Assembly (NCBI GenBank): GCA_963757605.1
Contig: CAVWSF010000005.1
Coordinates: 1,116,001 to 1,180,000 of the forward strand
Length of the DNA: 64,000 nucleotides
Direction of reading: 5' to 3'
Source of the DNA: JAICJC01 sp963757605
GTDB lineage: Bacteria > Actinomycetota > Thermoleophilia > Gaiellales > JAICJC01
Shown: piece by piece, positions 57,056 through 64,000 of the stretch
Layout: the number at the start of each line of letters is the position of its first letter
How positions within the stretch are numbered: the stretch's first letter is position 1
Program-made: the position numbers and the translations under genes
Notes under the pieces: model-generated
Databases searched by the model: none
Seen by the model: only the letters and a program-made list of their open reading frames with translations
Told to the model about the DNA's origin: nothing

Positions 57056-58243
57056 ATGGCGGGCTTCCTCGACCGGCACCGCGGCCGGGTCGCCGTCGCG
57101 ACGGCGTTCCTGGCCCATTCGCTCGTCGCCGGGTCGTGGGCGTCGCGGATCCCGGCGATCAAGCACAGCCTCGACCTGTCGGACGGGCAGCTCGGCATCG
57201 CGCTCTTCGGGATGGCCGCCGGCACGCTCGTCGGGGGCCGGGCAGGAGGCGTCGTCGCCGGGCGATTCGGGGCGCGTGCCGTGGTGCGGGCCGGGATCCC
57301 CGTCTTCGCGGCGACGCTCGTCGTGGCAGCGCTCGTCGGGAACCTCGCGGCGCTCACCGCGACCATGGTCGTGTTCGGCATCGAGGCGGCGATGGTCGAC
57401 GTGGCGATGAACGCGGAGGCGGTGGTCGTCGAGCGAGCCGCGGCGCGGCCGCTGATGTCGGGCTTCCATGGGATGTGGAGCCTCGGCCTGCTGTGCGGGG
57501 CGCTCGTGGGCGTGCTCGCCGCCGCGGCCGGCGCGCGCCCGGCGCTCCAGTTCGGGATCGTGGCCGCCGTCGTCGCGGCGGCGTCGGCGCCGATGCTCGC
57601 ACGCCTCCCGCGCCGTGCCGCCCGCGCCCACGCGGCGGGCGCGGCGCCGGACGCCTGGTCGCTGCCCCTCGTCATCCTCGGCCTGATCGCGTTCGGCTCG
57701 TTCCTGAGCGAGGGAGCCGCGGCCGACTGGAGCGCGGTCTACATCCGCGACGAGGCCGGCGCGACGTCCGCGGTTGCGGCCGCCGGGTTCGCCGGCTTCT
57801 CGCTCGGCATGGTCGCTGCCCGATTCGCCGGCGACCGCGCGATCGCGGCGGTCGGGCCGGTGCGCCTGGTGGGCGTGTCGGCGACGGTCGCGCTGGGCGG
57901 GCTCGCGCTGGCGCTCGCGGTCCCGAGCGCGGCGACGGGCATCATCGGGTTCACGCTTCTCGGCCTCGGCCTCGGGCCCGTCATCCCGACCGTGGTGAGC
58001 GCTGCCGGGAACGCCGGCCTGGGCACGCTCGAAGGCGTCGTCTCGCGCCTCTTCACGATCGGCTACTTCGGCGGCGTCAGCGGCCCGGCGATCATCGGCT
58101 TCGCGTCGAGCCAGGTCGGCCTGCGCGCCGCGCTCCTCATCCCGCTGTGCCTCGTCGCGGGCATCGTCCTCGCGTCGGGACGGCTCTCGACCGGAGCGGG
58201 CGAGCACGGCTCGGTCGAGGCGGGGCGGGCGGAGGTGTTGTGA
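57056..58243 (+). CDS. MFS transporter
   Basis: A 395-residue membrane transporter with 12 predicted helices. The motif after helix 2 is GGRAGGVVAGRFGARAVVRA, the standard MFS loop, followed by helix-4 and helix-5 regions (FGIEAAMVDVAMNAEAVVVE). It resembles the FucP/YbjJ-like group often annotated as sugar or drug transporters. ATG 57056 begins seven bases after TAGGGT (57043-57048), indicating a leaderless transcript. Divergent from the Erm-like gene with a palindrome between, suggesting shared control of export and resistance. Confidence 0.82.
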   Translation: MAGFLDRHRGRVAVATAFLAHSLVAGSWASRIPAIKHSLDLSDGQLGIALFGMAAGTLVGGRAGGVVAGRFGARAVVRAGIPVFAATLVVAALVGNLAALTATMVVFGIEAAMVDVAMNAEAVVVERAAARPLMSGFHGMWSLGLLCGALVGVLAAAAGARPALQFGIVAAVVAAASAPMLARLPRRAARAHAAGAAPDAWSLPLVILGLIAFGSFLSEGAAADWSAVYIRDEAGATSAVAAAGFAGFSLGMVAARFAGDRAIAAVGPVRLVGVSATVALGGLALALAVPSAATGIIGFTLLGLGLGPVIPTVVSAAGNAGLGTLEGVVSRLFTIGYFGGVSGPAIIGFASSQVGLRAALLIPLCLVAGIVLASGRLSTGAGEHGSVEAGRAEVL

Positions 58244-58254
58244 GGGGGACGGCT

Positions 58255-58340
58255 GGCCACTTGGCCGTGGGCGCGGCCACTCGGCCGTGGCCGTTGGCCG
58301 TGGCCACTTTGTCGGCCGTGTGGCCACTAGGCCGCGCGGT
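58255..58340 (+). repeat. Four-copy GGCCACT repeat array
   Basis: The motif GGCCACTNGGCC(G) recurs at 58255, 58275, 58302 (with a three-base insertion) and 58322. Spacings are 20, 27 and 20 bases. The same motif starts both 81-bp repeats at 28520 and 28619. The GGCC units are self-complementary, so hairpins or protein-binding sites are possible. Confidence 0.75.
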
Positions 58341-58376
58341 GGGTGTCATTTGCCTTTCGTGACACAACCGACACAC
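58322..58376 (+). repeat. Diverged copy of the 28.5-kb repeat
   Basis: The first 29 bases match repeat copy 2 at 23 of 29 positions, including the GTCATT end. The following segment retains CGACACACC. It lies directly upstream of a TACGAT promoter element and the 58403 gene, the same gene-proximal position as the copies at 28520 and 28619. Confidence 0.65.
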
Positions 58377-58402
58377 CTTCACCGCGCCGTACGATCCGCC
58401 CT

Positions 58403-58854
58403 GTGGAACCCACCGTGACGGGGAGCGACCGGCCCGTCGTCCATCTGCTGTGTGGGTTCGTCGGCTCGGGGAAGACGACCTACGCGCGGGAGCTCGAGCG
58501 GTCGGGGGTCGCGCGACTGTCGATCCGGCCTATTCCGCCGAGGTCGCCGACGAGCTGGACGACCGATTGGTCGCGCTGCTGGCGGCGGATACCTTGGTCG
58601 TGCTCGACTACGGGGTCTGGTCGAAGGAGGATCGCGAGCACTACGAGAGGCTCGCGGAGGCGAACGGCGCGACCTGGCGGCTCGTCTATCTCAGGGCCGG
58701 GCCCGACGTGCTTCGGCATCGTCTGGAGGGGCGCAACATCCGCAGCGATCACGATCCCAACGCCGTTCTCGTCAAGCCGCGCCGCTTCGAGGAGTTCCTG
58801 ACCCGGTTCCACCCACCCGCGGGAGAGGGCGAGGAGATCCTGGAGCAGACGTAG
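58403..58854 (+). pseudogene. P-loop kinase-like AAA protein, internally deleted and frameshifted
   Basis: The 5' part from GTG 58403 encodes VVHLLCGFVGSGKTTYAREL (Walker A GFVGSGKT) and ARLSI. Normal family members then have about 25 residues with a DE-type motif before the next segment. Here the sequence jumps, in another frame, to AYSAEVADELDDRLVALLAA and VVLDYGVWSKEDREHYERLA, then RLVYLRAGPDVLRHRLEGRN. The gene has probably lost an internal piece. It would have been a small-molecule kinase or phosphotransferase. GTG 58403 lies seven bases after TACGAT, downstream of the dispersed repeat. Confidence 0.7.
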
Positions 58855-58868
58855 CTAGATTGACCCCG

Positions 58869-59594
58869 ATGCCGTCCTCACCAGCGATCGAGACGAGGGC
58901 GCTGCGGGTCGTCCGCGGCGGGACGGAGGTGCTGCACGAGCTCGACCTCGAGGTGCCCGTGGGCGAGATCACCGGCCTTCTAGGGCCGTCCGGGTGCGGC
59001 AAGTCGACGCTGATGCGGGCGATCGTGGGCGTCCAGATCGTGCAGGGCGGGTCGGTGACGGTGCTCGGGGAGGCCGCCGGGTCGGCCGGGCTCAGGGCCC
59101 GCGTCGGCTACGTGACGCAGGCGCCGTCGGTCTATCTCGACCTGTCCGTCGAGGAGAACCTGCGCTACTTCGCGACGATCGTGCGGGCGGCGCCGGCACG
59201 GGTCGCCGAGGTGATGCGGGCGGTGGACATCCAGCAGCTCGCCGGCCGGCCGGTGGGCGCCCTCTCCGGGGGCCAGGTGGCCCGCGTCAGCCTGGCGACG
59301 GCGCTCCTCAACGAGCCGCCGCTGCTCGTCCTCGACGAGCCCACCGTCGGCCTCGACCCGGTCCTCCGCCGCGACCTCTGGAAGACGTTCCGCGCGTTGG
59401 CGGACGGCGGGACGACACTGCTCGTGTCGAGCCACGTGATGGACGAGGCCGACCGCTGCGACCGGATCCTGCTCATGCGCGACGGCTCGATCCTCGCCAC
59501 CGGTACGCCGGCGGACCTCCGCGCCGATACCGGGGCGGACGACCTCGACGGTGCCTTCCTGGCCCTGGTCGAGCGTGCAGAGGCCGCCGCGTGA
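58869..59594 (+). CDS. ABC-2 transporter ATP-binding protein
   Basis: A 241-residue exporter ATPase (CcmA/DrrA-type): Walker A LLGPSGCGKSTLM (about residues 37-49), signature LSGGQVARVSLA (about 134-145), Walker B LLVLDEPTVGLDP (about 154-166) and the switch histidine in LLVSSHVMDEADRC. It pairs with the permease that overlaps its stop. Such pairs export drugs, lipids or polysaccharides; its position near the MFS and Erm-like genes suggests drug efflux, but that is only context. Confidence 0.88.
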   Translation: MPSSPAIETRALRVVRGGTEVLHELDLEVPVGEITGLLGPSGCGKSTLMRAIVGVQIVQGGSVTVLGEAAGSAGLRARVGYVTQAPSVYLDLSVEENLRYFATIVRAAPARVAEVMRAVDIQQLAGRPVGALSGGQVARVSLATALLNEPPLLVLDEPTVGLDPVLRRDLWKTFRALADGGTTLLVSSHVMDEADRCDRILLMRDGSILATGTPADLRADTGADDLDGAFLALVERAEAAA

Positions 59595-60328
59595 GGCCCG
59601 ATGCGACGCTCGCGACCGCCGGCCGGGTGCTGCGCCAGCTCCGCCGCGACCCGCGCACCGTGGCCCTCCTGCTGGTCGTCCCGTGCCTGCTGAGATCCTG
59701 CTGAAGTACGTGCTCGACGGCCAGCCGGGGACATTCGACCGTATCGGCGGGCCGCTGCTCGGGCTGTTCCCGTTCATCACGATGTTCCTCGTCACGTCGA
59801 TCACGATGCTCCGCGAGCGAACGACCGGGACGCTTGAGCGCCTGATGGCGATGCCCATCGCCAAGATGGACCTCCTGCTGGGCTATGGGCTTGCGTTCGG
59901 CGTGATGGCGGCCATCCAGGCGGCGCTCACGACCACCGTCGCCTTCGGGCTGCTCGACCTCTCGGCGACGGGCTCGGAGGCCGACGTGGTGGTGTTCGCC
60001 ATCGCCAACGCCCTGCTCGGGATGTCGCTCGGGCTGCTTCGTGAGCGCGTTCGCGAACACCGAGTTCCAGGCGGTGCAGTTCCTTCCGGCGACCGTCTTC
60101 CCCCAGCTCCTCCTGTGCGGGCTCCTCGTGCCGCGCGACCAGATGGCGGACGTGCTCGACGCCGCCTCCAGCGTCCTCCCGCTGACCTACGCCTACGAAG
60201 GGCTCCAGCGCGTCACCACGGGCCCGGGATTCGACAGCACCGCCTGGCGCGACCTCGCGATCGTCCTCGCCGTCACCGTCCTCGCACTCGCCCTCGGGGC
60301 GACCACGCTCCGGCGCCGGACCGGCTGA
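59591..60328 (+). pseudogene. ABC-2 type permease, two single-base frameshifts
   Basis: The membrane partner of the 58869 ATPase; GTG 59591 overlaps its stop by four bases. The frame fails at about 59695 (a G appears missing in CTGCTGAGATC, which would read LLEILLKYVLDGQPGTF) and again at about 60035 (an extra C; corrected, MSLGLFVSAFANTEFQAVQF). The rejoined protein is about 245 residues with six helices and the normal ABC-2 arrangement, ending LALALGATTLRRRTG. The two indels compensate in frame, and conserved sequence flanks both, so sequencing error is likely; if real, the exporter is dead. Confidence 0.75.
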
Positions 60329-60349
60329 CGGGCGCGGTACAGTGTCGGC

Positions 60350-60538
60350 GTGCAGACGATCATCGGGCTGTCGCGCGGGCTCATCCTCCTCTCCTGCCTG
60401 TGCTACGTGGCGGCCGTGATCCTCGCGCTGCCGCTCGGCGTCCCGGGCATCGTGCCTGAGGAGTGGGCCCTCGTCCCGCTCGGCGCCGGCGGCATCCTGC
60501 TGGGCCTCGGGATGATCGGCGAGGTCGCAGTCAAGTAG
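60350..60538 (+). CDS. Small two-helix membrane protein
   Basis: A 62-residue hydrophobic protein (GLILLSCLCYVAAVILALPL; LVPLGAGGILLGLGMIGEVA) with a PGIVPEEW loop between the helices. GTG 60350 lies six bases after TACAGT (60338-60343). Function unknown. Confidence 0.5.
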   Translation: MQTIIGLSRGLILLSCLCYVAAVILALPLGVPGIVPEEWALVPLGAGGILLGLGMIGEVAVK

Positions 60539-60552
60539 GAGACCTACGCGAC

Positions 60553-61366
60553 CTACGCGACCTCGTCGTCCGGCGGTGAGACGAGGTTGGGCCGTACGTA
60601 GGCCTCCCGGAAGCCGAACCGTACGATGTTCGAGTACGAGGCGCTGGGCCGGTCCATCACGCGCTCGCCTGTCTCCGTGCCGATCGCCGTGCACCCCGCC
60701 TCGATCGCCTCGTTGATGCGGGCCGCCATGATCGCGCCCTGCGCGCCGCGGCGGCGAAGCTCCGGGACCGTCCCCGCGAGCCCGAGCCACGCCACCGGCG
60801 GGCGGATGTAGACGCACCCCGCCGCCGCGGGCTCGGAGCCCGAGAACGCCACGTAGCAGCTCCAGCCCGGCCGGCCCACGAGGCCCGCTACCCAGTCCTC
60901 CATCCAGCCGGGCATGTCGTACCCGGCGATCAGCGCCTGCGCGAACGCGCCGGCTTCCTGCGGCCCGGCCCGCCGCACCTCGAGCGCCGTCCTCGGCTCC
61001 GGCAGCGGCTCGCGGCCCCGCTCGAACTTCATCCACGCGTAGCCGCCTTCGAACCCCCGGCCGCGCAGCCACGTCGTGAGCTCCGTCGGCTGGCATTGGG
61101 GCGCGACCGGGATCATGTAGCGCGTCTCGCCGAACGCCTCGTCGGCCAGGTCGAGCATGGCCGGGGTGGCCGGCGTCCCCACGCCCAGGCCGATCACCCG
61201 GTTCAACATGAGCGAGGGCACGTCGCGCGCGACGATGCACGCCGCGGCGGCGCCCAGGTCGAGAACCGCGATCCCGTGCTCCTCGGCCAGCTCGGCTGGG
61301 GACGGCGCGGTAGATGTCCGCCCACGCCTCGGCCTCGATCAACTCGAGCAGTCGCGCGTCCACCAT
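60553..61366 (-). pseudogene. GNAT-family acetyltransferase, one apparent frameshift near the N-terminus
   Basis: A protein of about 270 residues of the GNAT type. From ATG 61366 it reads MVDARLLELIEAEAWADIYR, then breaks at about 61308. Removing one C from a run of four joins AVPAELAEEHGIAVLDLGAA to the long downstream frame that starts at 61221. The C-terminal half has the acetyl-CoA-binding features: YVAFSGSEPAAAGCVYI strands, LAGTVPELRRRGAQGAIMAA (the Q/R-x-x-G-x-G/A loop) and a final strand. Substrate unknown. It lies downstream of the SDR on the same strand. The intact remainder argues for a sequencing error. Confidence 0.72.
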
Positions 61367-61378
61367 GGCCGCGCGACT

Positions 61379-62179
61379 CTACTCCTGCTTCAGCGCCCCC
61401 ATGTAGCCCTCCTGCTCCAGCCAGTGGCCGCCGTCGATCGTGAGGTTGGCGCCGGTGATGTAGGCGGCCTGCGGTGCGCACAGGGCGGTCGTCCACCAGG
61501 CGATCTCCTCGACGCGCGCCAGACGGCCGATCGGGACCGACGACGCCACCCGGCCCTCGTCCTCGGGCGTCGGCCAGAGCGCCGCTCCGGCGCCCTCGGT
61601 GGCCGTCGGCCCGGGGCAGATCGTGTTCACCCGGATGCCGTGCGGAGCCCACTCGACGGCCAGCGTCTTCGTCATCGCCATCACCCCGGCCTTGGCGGCG
61701 GCGGAGTGCACCGTGCCGGGCCCGCCGGTCCAGGCGTAGCTCGCGATCACGCTCACGATCGCGCCGCCCTCGCCGCTCTCGATCATCCGCCGGCCCGCCG
61801 CCCGCGCGCACAGGAAGCCGCCGTCGAGCACGATCGACGTGACCGCCCTCCAGCCGTTGGGCGAGAGCTCCTCGGCCTTCACCACGAAGTTCCCGGCGGC
61901 GTTGTTCACGAGGCAGTCGATCCGCCCGAAGGTGTCGACGGCGGCATGCATGAGGGCGTCGACCTGCTCGGGATCGCGCACGTCGGTGGGCTCGGCGAGC
62001 GCCGTCCCGCCCGCGCCCTCGATCAGGGCAGCCGTCTCGGCGAGCGGCTCCGCCCGGCGGCCGGCGACGATGACGGCGGCGCCCAGGCGCGAGAACTCGA
62101 GCGCCATGGCCCGTCCCATGCCGCTGCCGCCTCCGGTAACGACCGCCACCTGCCCGTCAAATGTGCCGTCAACCAGCAT
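61379..62179 (-). CDS. SDR oxidoreductase, 2,4-dienoyl-CoA reductase-like
   Basis: A 266-residue short-chain dehydrogenase: nucleotide-binding VAVVTGGGSGMGRAMALEF, NNAAGN loop, and the active-site region IASYAWTGGPGTVHSAAAKAG. The usual YxxxK tyrosine is replaced here by histidine (HSAAAK), as in DECR2-like 2,4-dienoyl-CoA reductases, while CPGPTATEGAG also fits that group. It may reduce unsaturated acyl-CoA thioesters in fatty-acid breakdown. ATG 62179 overlaps the end of the acyl-CoA ligase gene, so they are coupled. TTG 62191 is an upstream alternative. Confidence 0.8.
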   Translation of the reverse strand: MLVDGTFDGQVAVVTGGGSGMGRAMALEFSRLGAAVIVAGRRAEPLAETAALIEGAGGTALAEPTDVRDPEQVDALMHAAVDTFGRIDCLVNNAAGNFVVKAEELSPNGWRAVTSIVLDGGFLCARAAGRRMIESGEGGAIVSVIASYAWTGGPGTVHSAAAKAGVMAMTKTLAVEWAPHGIRVNTICPGPTATEGAGAALWPTPEDEGRVASSVPIGRLARVEEIAWWTTALCAPQAAYITGANLTIDGGHWLEQEGYMGALKQE

Positions 62180-64000
62180 CCTCGGCGTCAATCTCTATCA
62201 CGCGGGCGTCGAGGGCGACGGCCCCTTCGGCGGTGACGAGCAGCGGATTCACCTCGATCTCGGCGATCCGGGGGTACGCGGCCGCCACACGGGACAGGGC
62301 GACCGCCGCCTCCGCTGCGGCCCGCACGTCGCAGGCGGGCCGGCCGCGGGCGCCGGCCAGGAGCGCCGCTCCCCGCAGCGAGAACAGCATGCGCTCGGCC
62401 TCGGCGACGTCGAGCGGCGCCAGCCCGACGGCGACGTCGCCGAAGATCTCCGTGTAGATCCCGCCCAGGCCGACCGCCGCGACCGGTCCGAAGCGGGGGT
62501 CGCGGCCGGCGCCGACGATCAGCTCGACACCGTCGCCCACGGGCGCCATGCGCTCGACCGAGTAGCCCGGCGGGTCGAGCCGCCGACGCAGGTCGGCGAC
62601 CGCCGCGCGCAGCTCCTCGGGCCCGGCGATGCCGACCACCACCCCACCGGCGTCGGACTTGTGCAGCGTCCCCAGCGCCTTCAGCACCACCGGATAGCCG
62701 AGCTCCTCCGCGGCGGCGGTGGCGTCCGCGTCCCGGGCCACCTCGCGGGCAGTGGCGAACGCGATCCCGGCCGCCTCGAGCAGCCCGCGGGCGCCGAAGT
62801 AGCCGTCGATCGCCGGCAGCGCCTCGGCCGGCGGCAGCACCGGGGCGCCGGGAGCCGGCGGATGAGGCAGGAGCGCGGCCAGCGCGCCCACCGCAGCCCC
62901 GATCCCCGGATAGACCGGGACGCCGTCGGCCCGAAGGACTGCCGCGGTCGGCGAGTCGTGGTACATCGTCTGCGCCACCAGCGGCCGGCCGGTCTCGTGG
63001 GCGGCGCGCGCCACCTCGCGGGCGACATCCGCCTCCTGCCCCGCGAACGCGAGGGAGTACTGGCTGTAGCCGCCGAAGTAGCCCGTCAGGAGCACCCCGT
63101 CGACCTCGCCCGAGCCGAGCACCGTCCGCGCCACACGGGCGTAGGAGTGGAAGTCCTGCTCGCCGCCGCCGGCCAGGTCGACCGGGTTGCGGGTCGCCGC
63201 CGTCGGCGGGAGCGCGGCGGCCAGCTCGGCGGAGAGGTCGGTCGAGAGCAGTGGCAGCTCGAGCCCGGCCTCGGCCGCCACATCGCAGGCGATCGCCCCG
63301 TGCCCGCCGCCGTCGCCGACCACCGCCACCCGCGGGCCGGCCAGCGGCCGGGCGCGGAGCAGGGCCTGAGCCAGGTCGATCATCTCGCCCGGGGTCGAGA
63401 CGAGATGCGCGCCGGCCGCCCGGCAGGCCGCCTCGACCACCGACACGTCGCTCACCAGCGCGCCGGTGTGCGAGGCCGCGGCCCTGATGCTCGCGGCGCT
63501 CCGCCCCACGGTCAAGAGGACGACCGGCGTCGACGCCGCAGCCGCGGCGTCCACGAACGCCCGGCCGTCGCTGAAGTCCTCGGCGTAGACGGCGATCAGG
63601 TCGGTGCCGTCGTGCGCGGCGAACGACGCCACCAGCTCGGCCAGATCGACGTCGGACTGGTTGCCGACCGACGCGAACCGCGAGAAACCCATCTCGACCG
63701 CCCGCGCCAGGATCCCCAGCTCGAGCGCCAGGTTGCCGCTCTGCGAGATGAGGCCGATCGAGCCCGGCGGGAACTCGTTCGACGCCAGACCGAGGTCGGA
63801 CGTGGCGTCGTAGACGCCCAGGCAGTTGGGGCCGAGGAGCATCGCCCCGGCGGCCCGAACGCGCTCCACCAGCGCCTGCTCGCGGGCCTGCGCCTCGGGG
63901 CCGAGCTCGCCCAGGCCGGCGGTGATCCCGACGAGCGCGCGTGCGCCGACGGCCAGCGCGTCGTCGACCGTCTGCTCGAAGGCCGCCGCCGGGACGGAGA
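62169..64000 (-). CDS. NDP-forming acyl-CoA synthetase (acetate-CoA ligase-like), partial
   Basis: The gene runs off the right edge; about 610 residues are visible. The CoA-binding and succinyl-CoA ligase-like middle (GAMLLGPNCLGVYDATSD; GSIGLISQSGNLALELGILA) includes the phosphohistidine region around SHTGALVSDVSVVEA. The C-terminal ATP-grasp-like part has KALGTLHKSDAGGVVVGIAG and VGLGGIYTEIFGDVAVGLAP. Such fused enzymes convert acyl-CoA plus ADP or AMP-like nucleotides reversibly. With the SDR and GNAT downstream it forms a CoA-ester-related operon. The start lies outside the window. Confidence 0.82.
   Translation of the reverse strand, partial: SVPAAAFEQTVDDALAVGARALVGITAGLGELGPEAQAREQALVERVRAAGAMLLGPNCLGVYDATSDLGLASNEFPPGSIGLISQSGNLALELGILARAVEMGFSRFASVGNQSDVDLAELVASFAAHDGTDLIAVYAEDFSDGRAFVDAAAAASTPVVLLTVGRSAASIRAAASHTGALVSDVSVVEAACRAAGAHLVSTPGEMIDLAQALLRARPLAGPRVAVVGDGGGHGAIACDVAAEAGLELPLLSTDLSAELAAALPPTAATRNPVDLAGGGEQDFHSYARVARTVLGSGEVDGVLLTGYFGGYSQYSLAFAGQEADVAREVARAAHETGRPLVAQTMYHDSPTAAVLRADGVPVYPGIGAAVGALAALLPHPPAPGAPVLPPAEALPAIDGYFGARGLLEAAGIAFATAREVARDADATAAAEELGYPVVLKALGTLHKSDAGGVVVGIAGPEELRAAVADLRRRLDPPGYSVERMAPVGDGVELIVGAGRDPRFGPVAAVGLGGIYTEIFGDVAVGLAPLDVAEAERMLFSLRGAALLAGARGRPACDVRAAAEAAVALSRVAAAYPRIAEIEVNPLLVTAEGAVALDARVIEIDAEDAG

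Noticed and set aside
1..64000. CRISPR array
   Set aside because: The only repeats are the 81-bp pair with one relative and the GGCCACT motifs; spacing and length do not fit CRISPR, and no cas gene is present.

Overview
This is high-GC actinobacterial DNA. Dense arginine/alanine-rich genes, GTG starts, many start codons lying 6-9 bases after a TANNNT -10 box (leaderless transcripts), SigB/SigF-type sigma factors with SpoIIE-type phosphatases and a BTAD-type regulator all point to Actinobacteria. The protein styles suggest Thermoleophilia (Solirubrobacterales/Gaiellales), an inference from memory and not from a search. Several genes are broken by single-base indels in short homopolymers, so the window may come from a metagenome or an unpolished long-read assembly.

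Layout. 1-2993: polyamine-type ABC importer (ATPase, two permeases; no binding protein in view). 3340-4630: a decayed IS3-family element with inverted ends. 4.7-14.7 kb: glycosyltransferase, phosphodiester glycosidase, TPR-LuxR regulator, DsrE-like protein, methyltransferase, secreted Lipoprotein_15 repeat protein, SpoIIAA-like protein, then an AraC regulator / VOC / YdeI-like group and a secreted protein. 14.7-30.2 kb: a metabolic and envelope mixture (membrane hydrolase, frameshifted adenylate cyclase-ATPase, isochorismatase-like, DHFR-like, ArsR plus AHSA1 pair, PAP2, MscS, PLD, DUF72, baeRF-like translation factor, NAD(P) dehydrogenase). 28.5-28.7 kb holds two copies of an 81-bp repeat, related to another at 58.3 kb.

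30.2-40.1 kb: one co-directional minus-strand cluster with response regulator, sensor kinase, BTAD regulator, HME-type RND pump, short lipoprotein adaptor and a second RND pump. It reads as a signal-responsive efflux operon with no outer-membrane channel. 40.2-47.5 kb: small membrane proteins, an alcohol dehydrogenase-like protein, three secreted beta-propeller/Ig-like proteins, a PIG-V-like mannosyltransferase, then tRNA-Ser(GCT).

48.7-55.5 kb is the most interesting block, a partner-switching stress module: two SigF-type sigma factors, a PAS-GAF-SpoIIE phosphatase, one normal RsbW-like kinase, two STAS proteins, a PRC-barrel protein and three small proteins that look like RsbW-fold relatives without the ATP-binding motifs. 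Several promoters here and one at 24.1 kb share a GGGTT(T/C)-N15/16-GGGTA-like signal, suggesting a self-activated sigma-B-type regulon.

55.6-64 kb: cupin, Erm-like methyltransferase divergent from an MFS transporter across a perfect 11-bp palindrome, a broken P-loop kinase, an ABC-2 exporter with a frameshifted permease, a GNAT, a DECR-like SDR and an NDP-forming acyl-CoA ligase running off the right edge.
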